From: Ancylostoma caninum | Lineage: Eukaryota; Nematoda; Chromadorea; Rhabditida; Ancylostomatidae | Reading direction: 5' to 3' | Length of the DNA: 64,000 nt | Assembly (NCBI GenBank): GCA_037903475.1 | Contig: JBAJFG010000004.1 | Location: 1,240,001 to 1,304,000, forward strand | Part shown: in pieces, positions 22,801 through 34,718 of the stretch | Layout of the letters: every line of letters starts with the position of its first letter | How positions within the stretch are numbered: the stretch's first letter is position 1 | The notes under the pieces: generated by a model | Told to the model about the DNA's origin: nothing | The model's input: only the letters and a program-made list of their open reading frames with translations | The model's database searches: none | Position numbers and translations under genes: made by a program

Positions 22801-25800
22801 TTTGTCCGAAGAAACTGTGATAATACCCTAGAATAAACTGGTCATTTTTACGAACATCGAAAAAAATCTGAGTTTTCATTCAAAAGAAGGTAAGAAATAC
22901 ATAACTAAAAATGTAAGCTCAACAAACCTTGCCATCTGCTGTGTGCACAATAGCCCACACTGTGCCTTCATGTCCTTTTCGTGACTCCAGCAGCTCACAA
23001 GCAGCCACATCCCACAGATACAGCTCACCAGTCTAAAAGTGGAAGAAACACAAAGTAAGATGGGTGAGCGAAGAGACAACAGCGCCAAAGACAGGACTCC
23101 CTGGAGCGCTATATCATAAACCGTCTAAGTTCACGCAGAGTTATAAGAATTGAGTGACCTGCTTAACTTATTTTGGCATAAATAATGACCAATGATAATC
23201 ATGCGACGCAAAGTGAGAGCGTAAAAACAGTTCCTATCAGAACGAGTGAAAATTTGAACGATGTTCAGCCAGAAAAAGATTTACCAGCGCGACCACAGTT
23301 CAAAAAGTGGGGCCTTAGGGCTGAAAATCCAGAACGCGTGGGGTTCTGGACAGTATATAAGTGAATCTAAGACTAGAGTGAGATTCCTTTCACTTTCCAG
23401 CTGCTTGTGGAGCAATCGCTTGTGTGATACTTGGAGTTAATGCCTTAGTGGCACCTTGCTCAAAATTGGTGCCTTAAAGAAAGATGGGACTCTAATCAGG
23501 GCAACCACAGATGCGGTGGAGGAGCGGTGCGGTGAGTTAATTCTTCCCAGCAATTAGTAAGATTCTACTTCGGTATCCCCTTCGTAGAATCTTACTAATT
23601 GCTGGGAAGAATTAACTCACCGCACCGCTCCTCCACCGCATCTGCGGTTGCCCTGATTAGAGTCCTTTCTTTTGTGCGTGTACTGTTACATTTATCTTCA
23701 CTGTTTTCCAGTGGTCGTCTTCATGGTGTGCATTCAAAACCCATGATAACGGACTAGTACTGACCACTACTGGAGCTTTTTTTTTCTCCATCAAGTTGTT
23801 TCTGCATCAATCTTGATGAACCATCGATGGGATCCATGTCCTACCACTTACAGATTTTTGAGGAGTACTACCTTGGTTCCAGCGACAACGTGCCCATCTC
23901 CAGTTGCAAAAACAGAGGCAGTGACGTCGACCATTCCTTCAGTTCGGAGGCAGGCAACTGGGCGAAGTGAGTGCACGTTCCAGATTATGAGCTGAAGTAC
24001 TATATTTTACACCATTCGATTTAAGAAGTATTTTTGCCATTCTACTTCGCCACAGCTATCCTTGGTATAAGTTTTTTTTTCACCCATAGTTGCAAGATTT
24101 ACATTACATTAACTAATGAAGGATTAACGTAGGCCGTCTTGGATAAGCATGAAGAACAATTAGTATACCATTTGAAAGCATACATATAACCACCATTTTT
24201 GAACTGAGAAAACACAAATTCTTAGCTTTCAACTTTCAACATTCACCACTGTAACATTCGCTGTTTTGCAAAAAAATGAAAACTCGATGACTAAATCAAT
24301 TTTACTGATGCTGATGGGTTGTGTTGACCTATTCATTATTTCAGTAGGGGTGTCGGTAACAGTGAAGTTTCACGGCTGCGTGACTTTTTGGACCCCATAG
24401 TAGTAGTAATTACTGGGCGGGGAAACGGGACGCCTGCGATGCGTGCGCTGCCGCCGATGAGGGTGGGAGCGCGAAGAAATGTGGACAACCTCTCCAGGCT
24501 CTTAGGCTTAGGCAGGCAAGCATCTTGCACGCTGGAAATTCATATCCTTTGGTAATTCAAAGTGCTGAATACGAATTTCACATCCATTTCACACTAAGAC
24601 GCTATGTTGGAGCTGCTATAGGTGGGTAGTAGTAACTGTGCTCCTCAGATTCTTTGAAACTTTGCGTGTGAATTGCTCCCTATGATGATCGCGATTTTCT
24701 CTATGATCATGTAGCTGTCTAGAGCTGATGTTCTGATTGAAACAGTATCTTGAGTATCTTAAATATCTTGAGATTGTCACTATGAAAACTACACATTCTG
24801 AGGGACTGTGGATACATTCCAGTCATTAAATTACAGCTATTCAATTTTCCGTTTTTCGGACCTGAAAAAAAGAATAAGAAGCACTTCTCAAGCATGCCGA
24901 GCATGATTTTGATTTGTTTTTGACATCCTATGCATTACGGCTTAAAATAAAGGAAAACAGTTTCCCGAAAGGGAAAAACTTCAAAAGACCTTCAAAAATT
25001 CATGCAAATATTTCTTAGAGATGCAAGATTTAAACTGTGATTTCAGAACAACTTCTCTTCAGTATCCCAATGCAGGTGGCATATAAAAAAATCAAAATCA
25101 ATATCATAATAGGGAATAATCCATTTCTGCAGTTCCACAAGATTATGAGAAATATGTCACGGCAGTTCACCTGCTGTAGCCACTCAAGATGACGTCAGGG
25201 TGCAAATTAAACGAGAATTTCGTGTTCAGTAGGTCAGATAACCGCCAGGTATGCATTTTCAGCTCGCAAGATGTTTTGGAAATGTTTTGCGTTTGCCCAC
25301 GCACGCTTTCACGAAGCACGAAGCACGGCTGGAAACGTCGAACAATCACAGCGCTGTCCCAGCCAGTCGCTGACTCCGCCCTAATTGCTAGGGTCCAAAA
25401 GGTCCCTTATAGTGGTGAATGATTATGCGAAAATACAATAGGGTACTTAGTAGCTCTTTTGAACCACTAGATAATCTTCACCGCAGTGTTAATTTAATAA
25501 ATAAGTATATTCCTGCAACAGAAAAGATCTAAAAGATGTATAACATTGCACCCTTATACTCTTTACAGAAAGTCAAAATATTCGAAATATCATCTCCACA
25601 TAAGACTAGAAAACCGCAACACTTATAAATGAGCAAAAGACTTCGAGACTCACTTCATCGCCTCCGCCAGAGACAATAGCATTGTTGGAAGACGCCACCG
25701 ACAAACCACGAATATCACTACGATGACCAAGCTTAAAAACGCAGTCATAGAGTCTAGCCTCAACACGTACATTTCCTACATTATGATTCAAAAAAAAACC

Positions 25801-28800
25801 AAAACTAACTTACATGATCAACCGTGGAAGCGCATTCAAATGCCACATTGTTTGAGGAGAGGTCACATTTGAAGTTCAAGAGATGCACAGTGTTGTTCGC
25901 CATCAGGGCAAAGGCCTGAATAAAAAAATTGTTCCATTCCTTATTAAACTAGTAGCACTTAAGTATAGGAATCATAATAACACTTTACTGTTCACAATGA
26001 ATAACAGTGTGCAGAAAAACACAAGAAATCACTCGAAACCATTATATTTTTTTCATAACTTTTGAGTGGAGGGGACTTCATGTCAAGTGCTTACGAATAA
26101 GTTGACATGAAAAACGACCTCACGCAAACGAAAAGAGATTCTAACAACAGTGGATTTTCTCATGATGCTACAATGAGCATTCTTAGGCAGTAACGGAGTG
26201 CACCGCACTTTGCACCAGGTAGTGAAATTAGTGCTAGACTACCACTTGCTAATCCATACCGAGTAGTTCAGGGCACCATCTTGATCCACTTTGCACTTGG
26301 TGGTGAAGTCAGTCCACTTGATCTTTGCCTGTGTTCGGTACTCTCCAGCCGGAGCTATGAGAATTGTGACGTCTTTCTTGACATCTTCTTCACTAATACC
26401 AATTGATGTAGCTTCACTGAAACAGTGCACTGATTGTGCAAACGCAGAAAAAAAAAACGAATAGCAAAAAGAGGAAGAAAACTATTAATCAGACCGACGG
26501 CAGGTCGTTAGAATAACGAGTATAGCTGCATATTCAACAGCTTTTATTACTCTGGGATAAAAGCTTTAAAAAAGGTAATATGTTCCCAAGAGCCAACACT
26601 GAAGAAAAACCCGTCTAGAATTGAAATTCTACGTGATATTTGTATTAGGTTGGATGCCAATACTGAGCAGAGAGAGGACTGACGTGGCATCCTTTGAGAC
26701 TATTATGGATGGCGTAAAATACATTTTGTGGTGGCAATACGTGCCACAGTGCGTTTCTATTAAACTACTAACAGTTAATCTGTATTCAAGGGAGTCCAGT
26801 GATATGGAGAGAGAAAGCGTGAGACTATTGAACTACAAACTGGAAGGTGGAAGCAGGGTCAAGCGTTTGTTGATAAATTATCAACACGCGTGGTTGTGAT
26901 GGAGAATCCGTGTACTTCTTTTAGTAATAATACAGCCATGCCTCCGAGCGAGGCTGGTTTTCGGACAGTCATCCTTGTTCATACATACTGCCACTCCTGC
27001 TCACCCTTGGAAGCCAGAAAAAGTCTTAACTATGGATCGTTCCCAGCTGTGCTTTGCCTCCAATTTTCGGCTGTCCAGCATCAATAGAAAAGATTCAGCA
27101 CAGGAATTACAGAGGTAATGTTTATAAGGTAAAAATGACCTTTTTGCCTTGTTTTTATCGACTAGGGAAGCAGGAACGACGGCGACCGAGGAAGAGCGAA
27201 TAATACTACCTGAGAGCACAAACCCCCGACTAATCAAAAGTGAGAAAAAATCGGCAGCTCAATCGACTAGATCCTTGCTATCCATGTCCACCTACAACCA
27301 TGACTCCGAGCAAGACAAGATCTTAGGTGAAAATTTTTGCATTCTCCTACTGTCAGTCTTAGAAGCCTTGCGATACGGCAAAAAGCGATTCTGTGGAGCC
27401 TACCCAAGTGTGCCCTACCTCCGAGTTTCAGCTCTCTATGGTCAAGAGAAAAGATTCAGCACGAGAATTACGGAGATGAGGTTTCGTCGATAGAAATGGC
27501 CTTTTCACATGTTTTTATCGACGGAGTTGAATCATGATGATCAATAGATGACATATATCGATATTTTTCATGAGAGGTTTGAAGCATATTGCTTGAGTGA
27601 GTCTGAACTCACACTTTCGAACGATATTCGCCAACAGCGAACACTCCAATTTTTTGCAAAAATTCTGGATAGAAGATCGAACCCTTGACGGAGTCGACCG
27701 CACAATGCATGTCTGTATAATCACTGACCTGCTTTTGAGAGTTCTCAACCTGTCTGTTTTTCTTGTTTTTGTTCAAATTTCTTTTCCATAGCTGCTTAGC
27801 TACTTTTCAATGTTCCTAGAGTGCATTTTTGTTCTCTTTCGATTTCTCATCTCGTTTGAGAATTTGTGTGCCAAGGGGGTTGGGGTCGCATGTATTCTTG
27901 GAGGCTGAGAGGGGAGGGGGGAGGTGTCGCTCGATTATCTGTCAACATCACGCTTTACCCTGGGTGGAAGTAAATCACTACTACGATCACATACCTGGTA
28001 GCTTTTCTCTTGGCACTCTTCAGTTTTTTCGCCAAACGTTTACTTGACTCTGCCCCCGTGAAAACGCGATATATGTCCACAACTCTGTCAGCTCCCTAGA
28101 TGTCAGAATGGCATAGCAATTTGTTTAATAGGAGATGTACAACTTTCGGGATGAAGAATGAAATACAAGACTAACCAAGCACAAGAGAAACCGCTCATCT
28201 GGTGATAAGGCTAGCTGGAGTGCTCTACCTTTGCACTGTCGTAGCAATCTCCCACGTACAATAACTCGCAGGTAACGCTGAATTCCATAAGATTTGAGGG
28301 GAACGACACAAAATTGGAAAGGACGGAATAAGAAAGAGAAACCAACATTCGCCATATCTTCTATACTGTTTCCATCAGCACCACTCTCTGTGAGAGCTTT
28401 CTTCTCTTCAGGTTCACTGCTTTCTTTCGATGAAGTTAGTATGCCCTCTTCCAACCAAACGAGCTGATAAACAACAAGTTCAGCTTCAGCACTAGCAACC
28501 ACCATGAGGGTTTCATTGTTTACAATGCTGAAGGAGTAGACCTGAAACATCGAAAGTGTGAGGGAATCAAGAACATTTCTATGTTAGAGACAGCAACAAC
28601 TCTGAAATTTCTCCCAGGATATCTGCAAGTGGAGTCGGTGGTTTACCGCAGGCATGCGCGGGAATATCATTGGTAGATATGGAGGTAGCTTTTTGATAAT
28701 GCGAGCATACCAAAGTAATGAAGCTGGATCTCCCTCTGTCTAACAATCTTCGGCGTCATTCCTGATCATGGTCATCATTTTTCGATATCCAACGCTAGTA

Positions 28801-31800
28801 CTAAGGTGTAATTCTCTGTAAGATGTGGATGTTTCTTTACCCTAAATGTTTGCATTTAAAAAGAAAGAAAAAGTATCATATTCTAGCGATTTTCATCGCT
28901 TCTATGTCATCCTATCCCGTGTTCGATTCGAATCTAGCCTCCTCCCACCCCCTATCCCACTCCGGAATGTGTGGGATTAATAATCGTTTCATCCACACAG
29001 CCAAATGTGTCAATAACCACATATACATATACTTCTAACAACCCTGATACAATCCACACGCTCCCTCTAAAAAGCACAATTCCACCAAACATGCTAGTGC
29101 ACGGTGAAAACGAAAGGTATTAGAATAAACCGCCGAAAAGTGGGGAAGTTTGGAGAAAAAAATTAAATGCCCAACAAACCTCTGTGCGGCTTTCGAGAAC
29201 TGTGTAGAAGCAGCTCTGGCTCTTCAAACTCCAGAATTTTATGAGGCAATCTTTTGATCTAAACAGTGGAAAGGTGAAAAATTTTTAGTAAATTAAGTCA
29301 AACAATAGAGTTTCAAAGCCGTAAATAGAACTGGCGTAGTAATAGCTATTTGAGTTGAAAAGCCGATTTGCAAGCACTCTACGAGAGGAAAAAGATTGAC
29401 TCACGATGTTACCAAAAATTGGTCGCCGCGTACAAATTGCAGATGAGTTATGGGAGCCTTATGTCCATTAAGTCGAAAAAGACCGCTTTCTGAGACCACA
29501 TCCCACAAGATAACTGCGCAGTCCTGTCATAAATTTTATTCATCAAGCTTGAAAATCGTGATAATGTATGCGCAAACACTCACTTTGCCACCGGAAGCTA
29601 ATGTAAGGCCATCCTCGCTGAACTCCAAACAGTTAACTCCTTTTTTATGACCGGAGAAGATGACGCAGTTCGATTCTGCAAACAAAGCCTATTACAGTGG
29701 GTAAGGAACTACGCCACTAATTGGAAGATCTTTATTAACAACACATGTTTCGATAAGTTCGCCCTTTTAGAGCACACATAGATAAAATCTACTGTAGTTC
29801 ATCTGGGCAGGAGCTTATCTAAGTACGTTACGATCGTATGCGCAGTCTATAAATTCTTCGGTTGTGCAGCGGACCTATCCACGGGTGCGCTCAGCGGCTA
29901 GATTATGGCGGTTGAACTCGGCGGTAGCTTAGCTGCTTGTGATCATCATCATCATTAGTGAGATCAATAACAATCCACTGTGATTATCCCCAACAATACA
30001 AAGCACACTGAATAATCACCAACAGAACTGAAGAACATTCATCCGAGCTGAACGCAGTTGAGGGGTGGCCGACTTCAAGCATCAAAATGCGGCCACTTCG
30101 TGTACAAAACGCTAAAGCCGCGCCTCCACCAATGGAGTTTACAGATTACACTAGCCCGTGAACCAGTTAGATGGTATTAGATCTTCACTGACCTATTATA
30201 TTTTGCCCGTTTAACCACAGGGGTAGGCAGAGTTGCTAAAATACCAGATTGTAAATAGGATATTTACAATCTAGCTCCTAAAGAAGCTTAATCATTATGA
30301 TATGTCGATGTTCGCGGGAAGAAGAAGGAAGCGATGAACAATGAGGTATTCTCAAACTCATGCCTTTTTGAGAATTTCAAAGGAGAAGAGAGGGAGTAGG
30401 GGACGGGAGAGGAGAGGTAAGGGGTAAGGGGAGGTAATTCACTTGAGAAGAGAACTACTACTTGGGAAATAGTGGGAAGATAGCGGAAAAACATTCATCG
30501 GCGGCAACCTATCCGTGACCATAATGTCGAATCTATGCGGTTAGCTTCCCAGTGTTCAGAACAAAACTTACCGTCAGATTTCCTATCAAATAACCGAATT
30601 ACGCCATCCGCATATCCAACTGCTAACCATCGTCTGTCACGGCTGAGCTTCACGCATGTTGCATCTTTCGTGGACTCCGATATTTCATTCACCTAAATCT
30701 CAGGAAACAGATAACCAAGCATCTATATGAAATGTCGTATTGCAAGATAACAGCCACAGCCGTTGCTAACGTCCACCTCGTGTAGAGTAACCAGAAACAA
30801 CGTAAGCAAACGCGAAGCTCATTAAATCTTAGCTCTTGACCCTTTATTCCAAGTAGTAGCGCTAACAGGGCTTACTTAGTTGCAATATTTATTCACACAA
30901 TAAAAAAGTTCAGAAATAGACACATGACCTTAGAAAACGGGAGTCCAACACCAATCTATCGCCAATTAGGCTTTTTTTAAGGAACTGTACAAAACAGGCC
31001 GCAACATAAATATCGCAATTCTTGACGGCAGCATGGTATTTGTCGTGCAGAACAAGTTTGCGTGGAAAGGGAGTTGGGGCAAAAGCCTAAGCCTAAGTAC
31101 TAGTCCAGGTCTAAGCCTGTCCTAAACCTAAGCCTAATCCTACGCTTAAAGGCAGCACTCGCGGAAATTATCGCGCTGGAGGTTTCGCGGTATATCGGGG
31201 TTTTTAGGGACGACGAACTCATCGACAATGATGAAGTGGCCGGAAACACGCGGAAAACACAGGAAGTGATCGCACTATTTCATTTGTGTCTACAGGGCGG
31301 ACGAGTGTTCCGTGATGGGTCCCGCCACGAAACCCTGCAAATGGTGCGCATTCCAAAGAAAACCCTGCGCTAAACCACATACATACACCCAGTCGATAGC
31401 TGAGGCGACGGAACCCCTTTTGTCCAGAGCGACAGATGTATAGGCTGTCCGAAACGACGAGTCCGCCCACGCACGCGGGGATCGCCGCCACGAAGAAGCT
31501 GCCACGTTTGCCAGCACTCCACGTCATCATCTCTGATCTGCGTATCACGTTTCATCGTTATCTTCATGGTATCGACTAATGATTTGGCTGTGACGTGGAC
31601 GACGTGGCAGCCAACAGCATCCGTCCCAGCCGCGCCGCCTCTCCTTCCCCGCGTGCGTGGGCGGACTCGTCGTTTCGGACAGATTATATCTACGGCAGCA
31701 TCTTCGCAGGTAGGCCTCTATTCGCTGTGTTCTACTATATTCTTGTGATTGGGCCGGCTACACGGTAAGCGAGTTCCTTCAAAGGTGAAAATTCCCGTGA

Positions 31801-33265
31801 ATGCTGCCCTTAAGCATGGGTTTAAATCAAGCCTAAGGTTTAGGATTCGGCTTTACAAGAGTGCCTCCCTAACTCCATTCTCTCCCAAGCTGGCACCAAA
31901 CTGGACTACAATTTCCACTATATCTCGGAATATTCGGAATTTTTGTTCGAATCATCGAATTTCGAATTTATTCGATTTTCAAATTTTTCGAGTAATCGAA
32001 TTTCGAATTTATTCGATTCCTCACTTTTTTCGAATGATCGAATTTCGAATTTATTCGATTCCCCATCTTATTCGAGTAATTGAATGATTTTTAAATTTTC
32101 CGAATAATCGAATTTCGAATTTATTCGGTTTTCCGACTCCGAATATTCGAATAAGTTTGAAATTCAATTAAGGTCCTATTTTAGTTTGAGCAACTTGACT
32201 ACTTCGAAATTGGTACAACTTGCAAAGACTTGAGAATTTCAATTTATGGCTGTATTTCTTCAATTTATGTACTGCCATCGACGCTCTGCAAGTAGGATCG
32301 AATTCAGTCATTGCCTTCCTAAAAGACTACTCCAGGGCTTCAGTTCCAGGTGAAATAAACGTAAACAAAACACAGGGTGTGTGTAAACACACCCGTACAA
32401 GATGAGATTGTTGTTCTTTTCTGTTTCATTCACAGTGAAGCTTGTAATCGTGGAAAAAAAAAACCATGAAGCGAGAATCTTAGGGGCACACTTGGATCGT
32501 GATTGGAGGTTAGGGTAGGAAAATACAAACTTTGGATCATGGTGATTGCATTACAATCCTATATGCAGTTGAAAGTTCACGTAGGAAAGTAGGATGAAAT
32601 GATGCCTTTGAAGGCATGTCTAACTGTCTCGTTCCATCATTGACATGGACGGAGGGCAAGGACCGATTCGCTGACTGATAGATTCTTGAGAAGCACACAT
32701 TTCTTTCTAATGTTCACTCTGAGTATATAGGGAAAAAACGAAGCCTGAAAAATCGAAAACAGCCGGTCATTCTTTCACTGCGGACCACTCGATAATATTA
32801 CGCGAAGTCTTGAGGCTAGGAAAAAAAAAAACTTTGCGGACGCATAATTTCTCCAGTTACTCGAAATTATCCAGTTATTCGAGACGAAATCGAATCGAAT
32901 TCCGAATAAATTCGAAAATGGGCTTTTTTCGAATAAACGAATTTCGAATTAGTCGAATTCGAACTTTTATCAGAACATTTTATTCGAATACGTTATTCGG
33001 TCCAAAGTGTAGTTTCCACTATACCCAACATTCAACCTTACTATGAACTGGAGAGTTGGATGAATTCTCCTCAAGCCAAAAGAAAAAAAAAACACACACA
33101 CACACTGACCTTCTCATTTGTTCTCATGTTATAGAAGTTAACATTTTCACAAGCAGTAACGGCACAGGTCTTCTCGTCAACAGCACAAATCTCTCCGTTG
33201 ACGGAGCCAACACAGCCACAGCTACCGCTGTGCACGTACCGCAGATAGTCTTTTGTTATTCCCAT
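19845..33265 (-). CDS. wdr-3: WDR3 / Utp12 orthologue (U3 snoRNP small-subunit processome WD-repeat protein), 26 exons, 930 aa
   Basis: Encodes the nematode orthologue of human WDR3 (yeast Utp12/Dip2), a UTP-B component of the nucleolar processome that matures 18S rRNA. Coding exons, 5' to 3' on the - strand: 33265-33110, 30692-30572, 29675-29584, 29523-29405, 29258-29180, 28541-28347, 28277-28176, 28095-27995, 26416-26260, 25915-25814, 25731-25654, 23991-23872, 23032-22928, 22827-22757, 22698-22617, 22553-22437, 22359-22259, 22079-21974, 21472-21410, 21304-21219, 21107-20996, 20872-20804, 20734-20649, 20588-20460, 20404-20311, 19994-19845. Every junction is GT-AG and phase is continuous to TAG. 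The total, 930 aa, is close to the family length (about 940). The start is [11 protein letters not shown]. Two WD40 propellers span about residues 15-400 and 400-720 (e.g. [36 protein letters not shown]). A Utp12 C-terminal domain follows (about 780-900; LSYVPDIL), then a basic tail [10 protein letters not shown]. An acidic Ser/Glu insert lies near residues 225-255. The 69-base intron at 28278-28346 is in frame and inferred from alignment with the family. Confidence 0.95.
23487..23665. repeat. Near-perfect 82-bp inverted repeat (hairpin) in wdr-3 intron
   Basis: Arms 23487-23568 and 23584-23665 are complementary over 82 bases with a single mismatch (A/G at arm position 21), separated by a 15-base loop. 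The arms begin GGACTCTAATCAGGGCAACC and end GTAAGATTCTAC. Weaker pairing continues a few bases outward. It lies in the intron between the exons at 23991-23872 and 23032-22928, so it is transcribed with wdr-3. Confidence 0.95.
24498..24513 (+). repeat. Short TTAGGC repeat
   Basis: CTTAGGCTTAGGCAGGC: two exact and one decayed copy of the nematode telomere unit TTAGGC inside a wdr-3 intron. Too short to be firm. Confidence 0.35.
26985..27540. repeat. Direct repeat pair in a wdr-3 intron
   Basis: Segments at about 27000-27170 and 27360-27525 share GAAAAGATTCAGCAC, GAATTACnGAG and TTTTTATCGAC with similar spacing. A dispersed repeat or duplicated fragment, no coding function seen. Confidence 0.45.
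31081..31142 (-). repeat. Degenerate interstitial telomere-like repeat (TTAGGC)n
   Basis: The + strand carries GCCTAAGCCTAAG followed by TCTAAGCC, CCTAAACCTAAGCCTAATCC and CTACGCTTAA, i.e. at least five exact or one-off copies of TTAGGC on the - strand. TTAGGC is the known nematode telomere unit. It lies in the first intron of wdr-3. Confidence 0.6.
31439..31688. repeat. Inverted repeat, GC-rich (foldback remnant) in wdr-3 intron 1
   Basis: CTGTCCGAAACGACGAGTCC then GCCCACGCACGCGGGG (31445-31480) is the reverse complement of 31646-31682. Inner sequences (GCTGCCACGT versus ACGTGGCAGC) pair further with gaps. Probably a decayed TIR/MITE-type element. Confidence 0.75.
31917..32160. repeat. TTCGAA-rich block
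   Basis: Repeats of ATCGAATTTCGAATTTATTC separated by variable T-rich words; at least five units. In wdr-3 intron 1. Confidence 0.75.
32845..32995. repeat. TTCGAA-rich block
   Basis: Contains TCGAATCGAATTCCGAATAA, ATTCGAATACGTTATTCGG and similar words. Same family as the block at 31917-32160, opposite side of the same intron. Confidence 0.6.
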
Positions 33266-33271
33266 GCAATA

Positions 33272-33274
33272 TCT
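33272..33274 (-). promoter_or_regulatory. Candidate trans-splice acceptor of wdr-3
   Basis: On the - strand AAATTCAG ends at 33273, seven bases before the ATG at 33265. Nematode genes often receive a spliced leader just upstream of the start codon, so this AG is the likely leader acceptor. Inference from spacing and sequence only. Confidence 0.45.
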
Positions 33275-33289
33275 GAATTTATTCCACTT

Positions 33290-34103
33290 TAACCACATAT
33301 CTTCGTTTGAAGCAACAGAAAGGAAAGCAACTGAAAGAAGGATGAGAACGTTGGAACCACAAGAAAGGGAACTTGGGCAGAATATTACAAATTTTCATAT
33401 TTCTTCAGCCGTTTTTCAAAAATCGTATTAATTCGACGTGCAGTGTGTAGTCGCAGACCGACCGCCCTACTCAACGCGTAATGATCGTTGCTGGAGGTGG
33501 TGGAGTAGAAAGGAACGACAGGAAGGAACGGAGGCGTTCGCACCGCTCCTGTGGGTAATCCCGATGGTCCAGTTACCGACCATCTTTACTTCTGGTCCAG
33601 TTGAACTCGAATTCGAGCACAAAGCCCGAGACTATGCAGCTGCCGTTCGGCTGGGACTAGTGCAACACCTTACTTTTGAGCCAACTGGACTTCTTCGCCA
33701 TGGATGACGGTGATTTGCTATGAATCTGCATCACTTCTGATCTCAGCCTGAGTACAGCCGTACGCACAAATTCGCGTTCAACTACGATATCTCACAGAAT
33801 CCTCTCAAATTTTGCGTAGAGGGGCTGTTCTAGGCACTGGTCGCGATTATCAACATCGTTTTGCGTGACAGCTTCGTTTTCTTCCCAAAATCGGCATTTT
33901 CTCCGAACTTAATAACGTATACCTACCGTTTCCCACGAAATAGGGATTACTGTACAAAACGGATACTATATTTGTTTTCAGCACCTCAACCCCTGACATA
34001 CAGTGTCTGCAGTATTTCTACCGTAACCATACAAAAATGTGGCTACGGTACAAAAAAGAGACGATGTCCGGGCTCAGCACCTCAGATAACCCTCTATGCA
34101 AAG
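33290..34103. other. Intergenic region upstream of wdr-3
   Basis: Lies between the divergent wdr-3 start and the LTR retrotransposon. A + strand frame at 33438-33707 is open for 89 codons and GC-rich (GPVELEFEHKARDYAAAVRL) but has no recognised family and no splice context that I could confirm. The remainder shows nothing definite. Confidence 0.3.
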
Positions 34104-34193
34104 TGTTGTGATGGAGATCACAGTAGGTTCAAATTGTTCATAAGTTGATCGGTGCGGCGCGTAACGTTTGATCTATGCGCGCGTTCCTAAGCG

Positions 34194-34200
34194 TATATAA
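34194..34200 (+). promoter_or_regulatory. LTR TATA box
   Basis: TATATAA in the 5' LTR; the copy in the 3' LTR is at 39122-39128. Expected to drive the genomic transcript of the retrotransposon. Confidence 0.7.
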
Positions 34201-34377
34201 GGAGCCCCCTCGACCACCGGACATGTTCTCGGAGATCTCGTCGATCTCGTCGTCAGGTCCGCCGCCTTCGCCACCGCCGCCGTCTACCGTCGTCGCCGCC
34301 CGCCCGCCTCGCCGACGCCGCCGCACCACCACTCACCACTTCGCCTGTATTGCCACCTATTGTGGCATTACTCTGTG

Positions 34378-34383
34378 AATAAA
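34378..34383 (+). terminator. LTR poly(A) signal
   Basis: AATAAA; the functional copy for the element transcript would be the 3' LTR one at 39306-39311. Confidence 0.6.
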
Positions 34384-34454
34384 GCTTTTGTAGTTAACGC
34401 TACAAGAGCAGAAGCAAAGTGGGTATCCACTCGATACCCACATACACAACAAAT

Positions 34455-34472
34455 TGGCGATCAGGACTCGCG
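34455..34472 (+). other. Probable tRNA primer-binding site
   Basis: TGGCGATCAGGACTCG lies three bases after the 5' LTR. TGG is the usual start, complementary to a tRNA CCA end. I could not assign the tRNA. Confidence 0.6.
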
Positions 34473-34718
34473 CGTGAGCGCTTGAGTCAGATTTTTGCTG
34501 CCGGCCAACGGTTCGCCTCAAGGCTTGAAACCGGCCGAGGAAACAGGATCGCACCTTAGGTGCTGACATCCTGCAGCGTATTTGGATCGCACATTGTGCT
34601 CGAATCCAAATACATAGTGGTACCAGAACTCGCGTGAAGACGCTGGAGTAGGTACCAGCTGAGCGTTCAAGATCAATAGTGAGCTGATTGTCATCGATCG
34701 CCACTAACTTTTGGAAAC

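Larger units (their letters stand above)
34104..34451 (+). repeat. 5' LTR
   Basis: 348 bp, TG...CA. Contains a TATA box TATATAA (34194-34200) and AATAAA (34378-34383), which is the usual U3-R arrangement. A GC-rich segment CCGCCGCCTTCGCCACCGCC lies between. Confidence 0.95.

Noticed and set aside
34138..34378. Proline/arginine-rich ORFs on both strands in the LTR
   Set aside because: They are repeated exactly in the 3' LTR and reflect GC-rich LTR sequence, not a gene.
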